Counted from the first letter of the stretch, positions 1-8,406 are shown. The stretch is 64,000 nt of DNA from an uncultured Nostoc sp. (GCF_937863485.1 NZ_CALMFY010000014.1:104379-168378), one strand, 5' to 3'. Notes: generated by a model from the sequence alone, not told the origin. Numbers and translations are program-made.

Positions 1-63
1 CACAGAGTGGATGCAATTCTGAATAGAGCAGATTGCCCAGTAGCAGTAATTACTACGCCATAG
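1..63 (+). CDS. C-terminal end of a universal-stress-protein (Usp) type domain, cut by the window edge
   Basis: The first 20 codons are open in frame 1 and end at TAG (61-63). The peptide ends in RADCPVAVITTP. That resembles the last beta strand of UspA-type domains, which typically read 'R-x-x-x-CPV-x-V'. Such domains occur as stand-alone stress proteins or as C-terminal domains of cation/proton antiporters, and the visible piece cannot tell these apart. The gene converges on the TolC gene that follows. The call rests on a short motif, so confidence is moderate. Confidence 0.5.
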   Translation, partial: HRVDAILNRADCPVAVITTP

Positions 64-162
64 TCGTTCTAATTAGATGCATTTAGTTTACTTGAATATA
101 GTTATATTCACATAGATTACCAATCTCAATATCTAAGCAAACTTTTCTTTAATGACTTGACC

Positions 163-1599
163 TTAGCGGGAACCTCTGAAAGTGACTGATCTTTGCAAAT
201 TAGCTAGAGCGCGATTGTAATCTAAAATAGCTGCGACTCGATTACCTTCTGCTCTTGTCAGGTCATTTTCAGCATCAATCACCTCAGTTTGAGTACCCAC
301 ACCAGCTTGGAACCTCAGCCTTGCTAAATTGACAGCTTCCCTGGCTTGATTTAAAGCCACACTAGAAGTTTGCACATTATCTAAATTAGATTGCAATTGA
401 GAATAGTACTGTTCTACATCAAAGCGAATTTGGTCGCGCTGGCCAGCAAATTGAGACTCTGCAATCCCAATATTAGCTCTCGACTGATCTGCACGCGCTT
501 TTGCTACTCCTGCATCAAACAAACTTACATTTCCTTCGAGTCCCGCTGAATAACCATCAGTAATGCTGACACCATCATTATACCGATCTAGCACATTGTA
601 GGTGCCTACCAAACTAATTTGCGGCCCTAGCTGTGAAAGCGCCTGTCGTCGCCGTTGCTCGGAAATATTACGTTGTGCCAAATACTGTGGCAATTCTGGA
701 CGATTTTGAAACGCTTGGACAATAGTTTCTTGAAGTGTTGGCTGCCAAAGACCCGCTAGTTGTACGGGATCTGCTGCACTGATATTAACTGACTGCGACA
801 AACTTAACAAGGTTGCAAGCTGACGACGGGCAATTTGCTGCTGTGAGATAGAATTAGTCAGGTTTTGTTGGGCATTTGCTAAATTCACCTGAGCTTGCAG
901 CACATCAAACCGCGTACCCACTCCAGCCTGTTCTCTGGCTTGAGTATCCCGCAAACTAGCCTGGGCATTTGCCACAGCAGACCGATTAATTCTTACTAAT
1001 TCATCAGCTTGTTGCAAATCGTAGTATTGAGTGCTGGCATTCAACCTAATTGTAAGAGACTGAGTTTCAACATCAAATTCATCCACACGTAGTTGTTCTT
1101 CAGCTGCTCGGATACTTGCCTCTCGATTACCGGAGGTATAAAGGTTATAATTCAGTTGTGCTGAACCATTGAAAGTGGTGCTGGCTTGAGATGAATTGTT
1201 AGTAAAACCATTCCCATTATTAGTCACACGACTGTCAATACCAAGAGTAGGAAATAAGGCAGCTTGAGACTCACGTAGCGCCGAGCGACTGCGTTCTAAC
1301 TGTAATAGGGCTATCTGTAAGTCTCGATTGTTGCGTTTTGCTAGTTCCAAAGCCTGTGCCAAACTGATTGGCACAGTTTGCTGAATCCTTACTTCCTCCG
1401 GTTTGGTAGGAAATTGGAGAGGATTGGAATTGGGGTTGAGGGAATCGGGAACCTTTACAGAGCTTGAGGAATTCTGCGCTTTTGGGGGAGTTGCTGCATT
1501 TGCTGCATTTGGAAAAAGAATAGCGATACCTGACGGCAAGGCTACCGCCAACACTACAGTAACCCAGGTAGAATGTACGGAGAATAAGCTGAGATTCAT
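163..1599 (-). CDS. TolC-family outer membrane efflux protein
   Basis: Outer-membrane channel expected to complete a tripartite efflux or export pump with the adaptor, permease and ATPase encoded just upstream on the same strand. The protein starting at ATG 1599 (478 aa) opens with a signal peptide (MNLSLF..., hydrophobic core, ending ANAA). It then has two related OEP repeats rich in long Q/N/A/R helices, as in TolC (for example LAQALELAKRNNRDLQ and, in the second half, EAVNLARLRFQAGVGT). The frame stays open to a TTG at 1638, but the ATG gives a clean signal peptide and is preferred. It lies 103 bp after the ATPase gene and is probably the last gene of the operon. The transported substrate cannot be read from the sequence. 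Confidence 0.88.
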   Translation of the reverse strand: MNLSLFSVHSTWVTVVLAVALPSGIAILFPNAANAATPPKAQNSSSSVKVPDSLNPNSNPLQFPTKPEEVRIQQTVPISLAQALELAKRNNRDLQIALLQLERSRSALRESQAALFPTLGIDSRVTNNGNGFTNNSSQASTTFNGSAQLNYNLYTSGNREASIRAAEEQLRVDEFDVETQSLTIRLNASTQYYDLQQADELVRINRSAVANAQASLRDTQAREQAGVGTRFDVLQAQVNLANAQQNLTNSISQQQIARRQLATLLSLSQSVNISAADPVQLAGLWQPTLQETIVQAFQNRPELPQYLAQRNISEQRRRQALSQLGPQISLVGTYNVLDRYNDGVSITDGYSAGLEGNVSLFDAGVAKARADQSRANIGIAESQFAGQRDQIRFDVEQYYSQLQSNLDNVQTSSVALNQAREAVNLARLRFQAGVGTQTEVIDAENDLTRAEGNRVAAILDYNRALANLQRSVTFRGSR

Positions 1600-1702
1600 A
1601 ATGATGTAGTCATTAATTAGGTTTCTTTGAGGATACAATCACCTGATTGACCTACAGAGGTTTAAATTTTAAATTCCCCCTCAAAAGGTTGATATTAACA
1701 AA

Positions 1703-2374
1703 TTAACCTACAATCAAACCATCCTGAACTCGAATAATCCTGTTGGTTTGAGCAGCGATATCTGGCTCATGAGTGACAATCACAATTGTGATCCCTTGGT
1801 CATTAAGTTCTGTTAGCAAACTCATCACCTCATAGGATGTTTCAGTATCTAAAGCTCCTGTTGGCTCATCTGCCAAAACTAATGCAGGTCGGTTGACCAA
1901 AGCACGAGCAATAGCTACCCGTTGTTGTTGTCCGCCAGAGAGTTGACTGGGACGGTTAGATATCCGTGCGCCTAGTCCTACCTTTTCCAAGGCTTCTAAT
2001 GCCCTTTGACGGCGTTTTGGCTTAGGCAAGTTAGCATAAATCATTGGTAACATGACGTTTTCCAGCGCTGTCGCCCGCGCCAATAGGTTAAATTGTTGGA
2101 AAACAAAACCTATTCTTTGATTGCGGATATAGGCTAATTCATCATCATCAAAAGTCGTCAGGTTTCTGCCTTCAAAAATATAGTCTCCAGTTGTGGGACG
2201 ATCCAGACATCCCAAAATATTCATCAGCGTGGATTTACCCGAACCTGATACACCCATAATGGAGACGTATTCCCCTTCCTCTATGGAGAGTTGAATTCCC
2301 TTGAGTATTGGAACACTAACTTCTCCCAAGTGATAGGTTTTGGTAATCGATTCCATCCAAATCATAGTTGTCAT
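1703..2374 (-). CDS. ABC transporter ATPase, MacB/LolD/DevA-like
   Basis: Stand-alone nucleotide-binding subunit (223 aa) of a MacB/LolD-type exporter, predicted to power the FtsX-like permease encoded upstream. Walker A is GVSGSGKST (residues 41-49), the signature is LSGGQQQR, Walker B is ALVLADEPT, and the switch histidine is in VTHEP, so all catalytic elements are present. The length is normal for the family. It belongs to the operon adaptor-permease-ATPase-TolC, but a 449-bp gap holding a VOC-protein fragment separates it from the permease. In heterocystous cyanobacteria similar sets (DevBCA-TolC) export glycolipids. The permease here is MacB-like rather than DevC-like, so I do not assign that role. 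Confidence 0.9.
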   Translation of the reverse strand: MTTMIWMESITKTYHLGEVSVPILKGIQLSIEEGEYVSIMGVSGSGKSTLMNILGCLDRPTTGDYIFEGRNLTTFDDDELAYIRNQRIGFVFQQFNLLARATALENVMLPMIYANLPKPKRRQRALEALEKVGLGARISNRPSQLSGGQQQRVAIARALVNRPALVLADEPTGALDTETSYEVMSLLTELNDQGITIVIVTHEPDIAAQTNRIIRVQDGLIVG

Positions 2375-2559
2375 ATTGATTTCGGCTTAATAAATTGTTA
2401 GTTATTGGTTGTTAATTTTTCAAAGATTACATTGACTGTATCACCTGTGAATAATTAAAATTTAGTCCCCAGACTATTTGGAAATAAGCTGCAATATTAG
2501 GATGTAAAATTATCAGTAAATAGAATGTAGTTACTGCAATCCAATCCCATAATCACCAT

Positions 2560-2766
2560 CTAATTAAAAGGAGACTGAATTTCGTTAACGTCAAAAAGCC
2601 AAAGTAACTCAAGATAAGCATTATCAAAGAAGAAGCAAACATTTGCAGTCCCTTGGCCTCGATGAATTCTCCGACCACCTTCTGTGAGTCCAAAAGCAGT
2701 TAGCATATCTGCTGGTGGTGCTTCTGGTTCAACACAGACAAAGATATGATCTAGTTCAAGTTGCAT
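2560..2766 (-). pseudogene. Truncated VOC/glyoxalase-like protein (N-terminal fragment)
   Basis: A 68-residue frame with a normal ATG (2764-2766) and an AGGTGA ribosome site five bases upstream. It begins MQLELDHIFVCVE and continues to AYLELLWLFDVNEIQSP, which looks like the first beta-alpha-beta-beta-beta module of a glyoxalase-like (VOC superfamily) protein. Complete relatives are, as I recall, about 200 residues. Here the frame stops after 'SPFN', and I see no continuation of the fold in any frame in the 185 bp that follow. It sits between the permease and ATPase genes of the efflux operon, on the same strand. I read it as a decayed gene, though a short expressed product cannot be excluded. 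Confidence 0.62.
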
Positions 2767-2823
2767 ATATTCACCTGTTTTAAGAGAAGCTTTTAATTTT
2801 TAAATTTTCTGTTTTTGAATTAT

Positions 2824-4104
2824 TTAGTCACTACGTAAAGCGGTGATTGGATCTAATTTGGATGCGTTCCGGGCTGGAATTACCCCAGCGAGTAAACCAA
2901 CGGTTAACGAGAGTACAAAGCCAGCAATGATCGACAATAAAGAAATTACAAACGGAAATTTGAAAATGTTTGCAGCTATAAAAGCTAATAAAACCCCAGT
3001 CGTCATACCAATACCTCCGCCGACAATGGAAATCACGATCGCTTCGGCTAAAAATTGATTAAGGATGGCAGAATTGGTGGCTCCTACGGCTTTACGAATC
3101 CCGATTTCCCGCGTCCGCTCAACCACGGAAACTAGCATAATATTGGCAATACCAATGCCACCAACCACCAGCGAAATTCCAGCGATCGCTACCACCATTA
3201 CTGTAAATAAACCCACAATACTAGTAAAGGTACTAACAATATCAGCTTGATTAGTCAGCCGAAAATCATCAGCTTGCGGCGGATAAATGTTGTGACGCAG
3301 CCGTAAGAGATTGGTGACTTGAAACTGAGCAGCTTCTAACTGCTCCTGATTAGCGCCTTTGACTAAAATTCCACTTACAGAAACGCCTACCAGGGCATTG
3401 TTACCTACCAGTCTCTTGGACATAGTAGTTAGAGGGATAAAAATCTGGTCATCTCGATCCATCGGGCCTTGAGCGCCTTTAGGCTCCATCACCCCAATTA
3501 CTTCATAAGCCTCGCCCTGAATCCGAATTCGCTCACCGATAGGATTTACACCCTTTCCAAAGAGTGTGGTTTGGACTGTGGGGCCAAGAATGGCAAGCTG
3601 TGCGGCAATATCTAGTTCTTCCTGAGTAAAATATCTCCCTTGTTGGGGGTGGGTATTTCTGACTTCTGGGTAGTTCAAATCAGTGCCATAAATAGTTGTT
3701 GAGGTGTTCTGTCCTGCATATACAACTTGGGCACTGCGTTGGAGATAAGCAGAAACCATCTGTGCTGATGGCGCTTGTGTAGCGATCGCCTTAGCATCTT
3801 CCCAAGTCAAGGTGCTGCTAGAACCTACTCCTTGACGGACATTCCCGCTTCTTGCAGCACCCGCTAAGATTTGGATCACATCTGTACCCAATGCTTGGAT
3901 CTGTTGCTCAACCCCCTTTTGCACTCCCTGACCGACAGAAGTAATGGCAATAACTGAAGAAATCCCAATAATCACGCCCAACATAGTTAGACCTGTGCGT
4001 AATTTGTTACTCCACAAAGTCTCTGCCGCCATTGTCAAGATTTCCAGCAATGGTACTGTGCGGGTATTCTTAGCTTTGTAAAAGCCCTTAAATATCTTAA
4101 ACAT
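2824..4104 (-). CDS. MacB-like ABC transporter permease (FtsX family)
   Basis: Inner-membrane permease (426 aa) of a MacB-type exporter. After about 25 cytoplasmic residues it has a first transmembrane helix (LTMLGVIIGISSVIAITSV). A periplasmic MacB_PCD domain of about 220 residues follows. The C-terminal FtsX block has three helices and the conserved cytoplasmic 'ERTREIGIRKAVGAT' loop, and the end is PARNASKLDPITALR. Unlike E. coli MacB there is no fused ATPase; that subunit is the separate gene at 1703-2374. It starts 22 bp after the adaptor gene, so the two are probably co-transcribed. The substrate is unknown; macrolide-type, peptide or lipid export are all possible for this family. Confidence 0.9.
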   Translation of the reverse strand: MFKIFKGFYKAKNTRTVPLLEILTMAAETLWSNKLRTGLTMLGVIIGISSVIAITSVGQGVQKGVEQQIQALGTDVIQILAGAARSGNVRQGVGSSSTLTWEDAKAIATQAPSAQMVSAYLQRSAQVVYAGQNTSTTIYGTDLNYPEVRNTHPQQGRYFTQEELDIAAQLAILGPTVQTTLFGKGVNPIGERIRIQGEAYEVIGVMEPKGAQGPMDRDDQIFIPLTTMSKRLVGNNALVGVSVSGILVKGANQEQLEAAQFQVTNLLRLRHNIYPPQADDFRLTNQADIVSTFTSIVGLFTVMVVAIAGISLVVGGIGIANIMLVSVVERTREIGIRKAVGATNSAILNQFLAEAIVISIVGGGIGMTTGVLLAFIAANIFKFPFVISLLSIIAGFVLSLTVGLLAGVIPARNASKLDPITALRSD

Positions 4105-4126
4105 AAGGTTTTATTTAAAACTCACT

Positions 4127-5716
4127 TTAAGGGGAACCACCGCCTTGAGAACGACCACCGCCAGAACCGCCGCCGGAACGACCTCCGCCTCCTCCGGCTC
4201 CTCCACCTCCACCTAGACCAGGGAAAACTCCTCCTCTTGGTGTTGATTGCGGGCGCGATCCTGGTGGGAAACTGAGCAATACCCTTTCGTCTCCTGTCAA
4301 TCCAGACTTAACTTCGGTAAAATTATTCGCGGTGACGCCAGTCTCAATGCGAGTGAACACAGGTCTGTTATTTTTTCCTTGCACAAACACACCTGTGGCA
4401 TTTTCTTGGCGCACCACTGAAGCTGTTGGCACTACTAAAACATTTTCCACTTGACCGACTTGAAAATCTACTTCCGCATTCATCCCAGACCGCAATAGTC
4501 TTTGAGGGTCCAAAAGTGATACTCTCACTTCAAAACTGGTGACGTTTTGCTCTACTATTGCTTGGGCAGCAATTTGGCTGACTTTACCTTCAAAGGTTTT
4601 TCCTGGGTAGGCATCTGCTTTAATCGAGACTTTTTGACCAAGGCGGGTTTTGGAAATATTTGTTTCCGCTAAATTTGCGACAACTTCATTTGTTGAAGCT
4701 AGAGACAAGATTGAAGAAGAAGAAGAAGAAGCTACTTCACTACTGGCTGTTGTAGGTGTCACGAAAGCGCCTGGATCAGCAAACTTCTTAGTCACCACAC
4801 CATCAAAGGGGGCGCGAATTACCGTGTCATTGATTTCGGCTTGGATGTTTTGCAGCGATCCACGAGCAGATGTTACCTGGGCGCGGGCTGCGTTAATATC
4901 TTCTTGGCGCGTTCCGGCTTTCAGAAGCGCCAAAGCTTGCTGTCTCTGCTTCACCACAGCTCGGGCTTGCTCGATGTCTTCTGGACGTGACCCAGCTTTT
5001 TGCAACCCCAGTGCTTGCTGTACTTCATTTACACTAGCTTGGGCGCTGTCGCGAGTGGCACGGTTTTGGTTAAGAGTCTGAAGGGAAATACCACCAGCAT
5101 TGTAAAGTTGCTGATTACGAACAAAATCATCTTCTGCTTGGCGAAGGGTGGCTTGAGCGCTTTGCAAGCGGGCCTGTGCTTGGGCAATATCTTGAGAGCG
5201 ATTGCCTGCTTGTACCTTTTGCAGATTCGCCTCAGCTTCGTCTAATACTCCTTGTGCTTGAGCAATATCTTGAGGGCGATTACCTGCGATCGCCTTTTGC
5301 AAATTCGCCTCGGCTTGTGCCAATTGTCCTTGAGCGGAGGTAAGCTGCCCCCGCAGGTTGGAATCATCCATGTAAGCGACAATCTGTCCTTGTTTGACAA
5401 TATCTCCTTCCTTTACCAGCAGTGTTTTCAAGATACCTGAATTTTTCGGGCTGAGGTTGATTGACCGCTCAGGCTTGACCGTTCCGTTCGCTGAAACTGT
5501 GATTGTTAAACTCTGCCTTTCTACAGGCTTTGTCAGCACCCGACGTCTGGCTTCTTGACGGGAAACAACTCTTACTTGGTAATAAACTCCATAGCCAATT
5601 CCACCCAAAAGGCAAAGAGCAATTAGCCAAGAGAGCCAATTACGTCTGCCCTTTTTTTTCTTTACCTCTGGAACCAAAAGTGAGGAATCTACGGTATTTG
5701 ATGTATCAATTTTCAT
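4127..5716 (-). CDS. Periplasmic adaptor (HlyD/MacA-type) of the efflux system
   Basis: Membrane-fusion protein (529 aa), first gene of the efflux operon. One N-terminal membrane anchor (about residues 28-48, WLSWLIALCLLGGIGYGVYY) leads to a biotinyl-lipoyl-like half motif (VKPERSINLSPKNSGIL). A long alpha-helical hairpin follows, containing repeats of the type 'AGNRPQDIAQAQ' / 'AGSRPEDIEQAR'. The second lipoyl half is VIRAPFDGVVTK, followed by beta-barrel segments and a C-terminal Gly/Ser/Arg-rich tail of about 35 residues. The repeated helical unit, about 30 residues long and present at least four times, makes the protein longer than a typical MacA of about 370-400 aa. It suggests a longer hairpin that could reach further toward TolC across the cyanobacterial periplasm. 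That length argument is inference. Confidence 0.9.
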   Translation of the reverse strand: MKIDTSNTVDSSLLVPEVKKKKGRRNWLSWLIALCLLGGIGYGVYYQVRVVSRQEARRRVLTKPVERQSLTITVSANGTVKPERSINLSPKNSGILKTLLVKEGDIVKQGQIVAYMDDSNLRGQLTSAQGQLAQAEANLQKAIAGNRPQDIAQAQGVLDEAEANLQKVQAGNRSQDIAQAQARLQSAQATLRQAEDDFVRNQQLYNAGGISLQTLNQNRATRDSAQASVNEVQQALGLQKAGSRPEDIEQARAVVKQRQQALALLKAGTRQEDINAARAQVTSARGSLQNIQAEINDTVIRAPFDGVVTKKFADPGAFVTPTTASSEVASSSSSSILSLASTNEVVANLAETNISKTRLGQKVSIKADAYPGKTFEGKVSQIAAQAIVEQNVTSFEVRVSLLDPQRLLRSGMNAEVDFQVGQVENVLVVPTASVVRQENATGVFVQGKNNRPVFTRIETGVTANNFTEVKSGLTGDERVLLSFPPGSRPQSTPRGGVFPGLGGGGGAGGGGGRSGGGSGGGRSQGGGSP

Positions 5717-5738
5717 CTCTATTTTGTCTATAAAGAAC

Positions 5739-5784
5739 GGCTACCGAGCTAGTTATTCACGGCTAAAACTATAACCTGGTAGCC
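5739..5784 (-). terminator. Weak inverted repeat between the secreted-protein gene and the efflux operon
   Basis: GGCTACC (5739-5745) and GGTAGCC (5778-5784) are perfect complements around a 32-nt loop. On the minus strand the hairpin is followed by TTCTTT. It lies in the 102-bp gap after the secreted-protein gene and before the adaptor start. It could be a weak terminator or an attenuator in the adaptor leader. The large loop lowers confidence. Confidence 0.25.
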
Positions 5785-5818
5785 CTAATACTGACAATTA
5801 TTTTGAGTTATTGGTGTT

Positions 5819-6370
5819 TTAAAGGTTTATTTGCAGTACCAATCCACTAGGAAGTCTGTAGTAACCATCACGCTCTCTAACTAATCTCCCAGCAGGAACA
5901 ATTTCCTGATTGGGAAGAAGAATATCCCCGTTGGGAAGTCTGAAATAACCTTGATTACGCAGTCTGGCTATGGATCTAGCAGGAATAATTTGCCCATTGG
6001 GATATCTAATGTCACCATTACCAAGTCTGACTACTCTGCTATAGGGTTCGTTGTCACGGTTCCAATTGCCCCGATCTCTAGAGTTTCTGACTTCTCCAGG
6101 ATAGGATCTGCCGTCGCGGTTCCAATTACCCCTGTCTCTAAGGTTTCTGACTTCTCCAGGATTAGATCTGCCGTCACGGTTCCAATTGCGCCTGTCTCCA
6201 GGGTTGCTGTCTTCTCTATAGTTGCGTCTGCCGTCGCGATCCCAATTTTGATCACGTTCAGCAACAACGTAGACTTTTGTCTGGGCACTTGCAGGCGCAG
6301 TCAAGATAGTGGGAACAATGATTAGAGCAGCAGCAGCTAAGACTATCGATACACGGTTTGCTTTTAACAT
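5819..6370 (-). CDS. Secreted repeat protein of unknown function
   Basis: I do not recognise a family. The 183-aa product begins at an ATG preceded by AAGGAG (about eight bases away). It has a clear signal peptide (VSIVLAAAALIIVPTILTAPASAQ) and is therefore exported. The middle third is about three imperfect copies of a 20-residue unit centred on 'RGNWNRDGRSNPGEVRN', matched by a 60-nt DNA repeat, which points to recent expansion by slippage. The last third holds repeated 'LPNGDILLPNQEIVPAGRL'-type segments (also RYPNGQIIPARSIARL) of about 23-25 residues with a beta-rich look. It lies between the TetR gene and the efflux operon on the same strand, so it may share their regulation. Confidence 0.7.
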   Translation of the reverse strand: MLKANRVSIVLAAAALIIVPTILTAPASAQTKVYVVAERDQNWDRDGRRNYREDSNPGDRRNWNRDGRSNPGEVRNLRDRGNWNRDGRSYPGEVRNSRDRGNWNRDNEPYSRVVRLGNGDIRYPNGQIIPARSIARLRNQGYFRLPNGDILLPNQEIVPAGRLVRERDGYYRLPSGLVLQINL

Positions 6371-6673
6371 GGAATTGACTCCTTATTTACATTAAAGTTC
6401 TATTTTGCTGAGGTTCCGATTCAGTAATTTAAACAGTTGCTTTTGTTTTGGCATCAAGATGTCTAATATTTACTATCTCGTATAAATTCATACATAATAA
6501 TTATTGCTCAAAAAGTCAAAACCGATGTATGACGAAAGTCACTAGTAATTCCAGACTGATGTATGACGAAAGTCACCAGTTTTCTAATGGGGAGTGGGGA
6601 AGGAAAGACGCCAGAAAATATTTCTAAAAATCTTTTTGCGTCCCCGTGTAAGAGCGTCATTGCGTCAGTTTAC
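6371..6673. other. Promoter-containing spacer between the tetR gene and the secreted-protein gene
   Basis: 303 bp without a gene. It contains the paired 19-bp repeats listed separately. The A/T-rich stretch around 6470-6515 (for example TACATAATAATTATTGC) is the likely core promoter area for the minus-strand genes below. No convincing short ORF or RNA gene was seen. Confidence 0.5.
6524..6576. promoter_or_regulatory. Two direct copies of a 19-bp element with an internal dyad; candidate regulator sites
   Basis: GATGTATGACGAAAGTCAC occurs at 6524-6542 and again at 6558-6576, exactly 34 bp apart and identical. Each copy contains the dyad TGAC-GAAA-GTCA. The spacing is close to three helical turns, so two bound proteins would face the same side. 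It lies about 150-205 bp upstream of the secreted-protein start. Which regulator binds is unknown. Confidence 0.45.
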
Positions 6674-7312
6674 TTAATCCTGGCTTGGTGCAATTCCTTG
6701 CCAGACTATATCCACAAGACTCTGGACAAATGCTGATATTTCCGTGGCCCGATCTCCAGAATTTAAGTAAGTTTCTATTCCTGATTCAGCAGTTGTCATA
6801 CTGACTTTAGATGACATCTGCTCTAAGAAAACATAGTTCATCAGCGATCCTAGTAAAATATGAGCCACTGTCTGGGGATCGCAAGGGCGAAGGCGATCTT
6901 GGTTGATCTCACGCTCTAAGAAAGCAGTCAGTACTTTGACATCTCGCATGGGTTTTGGTTCTTTACCTCCAAGTTCTGCGATCGCATTGCCTCGCGATCG
7001 CAGCATCATGATCCGAGGCAGCACTTCGCGATAAAATTCCATAATCTGGAGACAAATATTGATTAGGTTTTCTTTGAGATCGCCTTTACCACAAAGAGAT
7101 TCCAACTCGTTCACCCACAGGGGTTTTTCTGGAATTCCCATCGCCGCAAAAAATAATTCTTCTTTCGTTGAGAATCGCTTGAAAATTGAAGCTTCAGAAA
7201 TACCAGCTTGTTGAGCAATTTCTAAGGTTGAAGCACCAAATCCTTGTTGCAAGAAAACTTGCCGAGCCGCTTCTAAGATTTGCTGATTGGTGATTCTAGG
7301 TATCCGAGGCAT
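6674..7312 (-). CDS. TetR/AcrR-family transcriptional regulator
   Basis: 212-aa one-component repressor. The N-terminal 50 residues are a typical TetR helix-turn-helix (QILEAARQVFLQQGFG, then ASTLEIAQQAGISEASIFKR and FSTKEELFF). The remaining 150 residues form the variable ligand-binding and dimerisation part, which does not show its ligand. It is encoded on the same strand as, and upstream of, the secreted protein and the MacAB-TolC-like operon. That is the usual arrangement for a local efflux regulator. A near-perfect palindrome lies four bases upstream of its start codon and is a likely autoregulatory operator. Its targets are inferred from position only. Confidence 0.88.
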   Translation of the reverse strand: MPRIPRITNQQILEAARQVFLQQGFGASTLEIAQQAGISEASIFKRFSTKEELFFAAMGIPEKPLWVNELESLCGKGDLKENLINICLQIMEFYREVLPRIMMLRSRGNAIAELGGKEPKPMRDVKVLTAFLEREINQDRLRPCDPQTVAHILLGSLMNYVFLEQMSSKVSMTTAESGIETYLNSGDRATEISAFVQSLVDIVWQGIAPSQD

Positions 7313-7315
7313 AAA

Positions 7316-7333
7316 TAAGTAAGTAGTTACTTA
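7316..7333. promoter_or_regulatory. Candidate TetR operator, near-perfect 18-bp palindrome
   Basis: TAAGTAAGTAGTTACTTA is palindromic at 16 of 18 positions and sits just upstream of the tetR ATG. The 'TAAGTA...TACTTA' pattern and the size are typical of TetR/AcrR operators. I saw no second copy in front of the efflux adaptor gene. Confidence 0.6.
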
Positions 7334-7457
7334 TTAATTTATTGCCTTTGTGCTTGGGATGTCAAGAACTAATGACGTAAGATTTTACTGCCGTCAACAG
7401 CCCAGATCGTTTAAGCTAGCTGAAAGATTCTTTGATTAGTGGCTTAAAGGCGGTAGT

Positions 7458-8336
7458 GTGCCTAAATATGTTCGTTTGATTTCTCTTCTAATGGTTTGTA
7501 GTTTGTGGAGTATGCCACAAGCCGCTAACGCGCAGGCATTAATACCCCATACATTGCAAGTAGATGCAGAGAAGCAGGGGTTGAGGTTGGCACAGGAAGC
7601 AGCTCAACTCGCTCAGTTTCAACAGGTTGAATTAGCTTTGCCACTAGCGCGGCTGGCTAGTAACCTGGCTTCTAAAAATGAGAAGGTGTGGTTGCTCTTA
7701 GGTGGATTGCAGCTACAAACTAAAGACTTTGACGCAGCGATCGCTAGCCTGAAAAAAGCTCAATCTATCAACCCCAAAAATGGTGAGATTCTGTTTGCTT
7801 TGGGTTCAGCTAATTTTCAGCAGAAAAATTACCAGGCATCTGTTGTCAATTACCAAGACGGTTTGAAGTTAAAACCCAATGATCCAGAAGGGTTATTTAA
7901 TTTGGGTAATTCTTACTTTCTGCTGGGTCGATTCCCAGATGCGATCGCACAGTACAATAAAGCCGTCTCCCAAGATAAAAAATTCTGGCCGGCGCTGAAC
8001 AATATTGGCTTAATCAACTACGAACAGGGTGATACCCCTGGAGCAATTAAGCGATGGCAATCTGCTGTAACCCTTGAGAAGCAAGCCGCAGAACCTTTAT
8101 TGGCCTTGGCAGTGGCACTGTATACTAAAGGCGATCGCCAACAAGGACTAACCTTTGGAGAAGCTGCACTCCGCATCGATCAGCGCTATGCTAGTTTGGA
8201 TTTTCTCAAAGAAAATCTCTGGGGCGATCGCCTACTGTCTGATACGAAAAAATTCCTAGAATCACCCCGTATTCAAGCAGCCCTACTGCAACGAGATAAC
8301 TCATCATCAGCCCCTGAACAACAGCCTACCCAATAG
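7458..8336 (+). CDS. Exported tetratricopeptide-repeat protein
   Basis: 292-aa product starting at GTG; no in-frame ATG lies near the start. A signal peptide (LISLLMVCSLWSMPQAANAQA) is followed by at least four TPR units, for example FDAAIASLKKAQSINPKNGE, YQASVVNYQDGLKLKPNDPE, FPDAIAQYNKAVSQDKKFWP and TPGAIKRWQSAVTLEKQAAE. TPR arrays serve as protein-protein docking surfaces, so a scaffold role in the periplasm or at the membrane is likely. The partner is unknown. It converges with the response-regulator gene across a 42-bp perfect palindrome. Confidence 0.8.
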   Translation: MPKYVRLISLLMVCSLWSMPQAANAQALIPHTLQVDAEKQGLRLAQEAAQLAQFQQVELALPLARLASNLASKNEKVWLLLGGLQLQTKDFDAAIASLKKAQSINPKNGEILFALGSANFQQKNYQASVVNYQDGLKLKPNDPEGLFNLGNSYFLLGRFPDAIAQYNKAVSQDKKFWPALNNIGLINYEQGDTPGAIKRWQSAVTLEKQAAEPLLALAVALYTKGDRQQGLTFGEAALRIDQRYASLDFLKENLWGDRLLSDTKKFLESPRIQAALLQRDNSSSAPEQQPTQ

Positions 8337-8343
8337 GAATGCT

Positions 8344-8406
8344 GAGTTAGGAGTTAGGAGTTAGGAGTTAGGAGTTAAAAGTTAAGAGTTAAAAGTTAGG
8401 AGTTGG
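8344..8406 (+). repeat. Heptamer tandem repeat (STRR type), nine units of GAGTTAG
   Basis: Nine consecutive 7-mers based on GAGTTAG, with GAGTTAA, AAGTTAA, AAGTTAG and GAGTTGG variants, directly after the TPR gene stop. Short tandemly repeated heptamers of this kind are characteristic of heterocystous cyanobacterial genomes. Confidence 0.85.

Noticed and set aside
163..5716. devBCA-hgdD heterocyst glycolipid exporter
   Set aside because: Gene order is similar, but the permease is of the MacB_PCD/FtsX type rather than DevC-like. The specific heterocyst role is therefore not claimed.
6031..6325. Repetitive frames on both strands inside the secreted-protein gene
   Set aside because: They are other-frame readings of the 60-nt repeat. 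Only the frame with the signal peptide and ribosome site is convincing.
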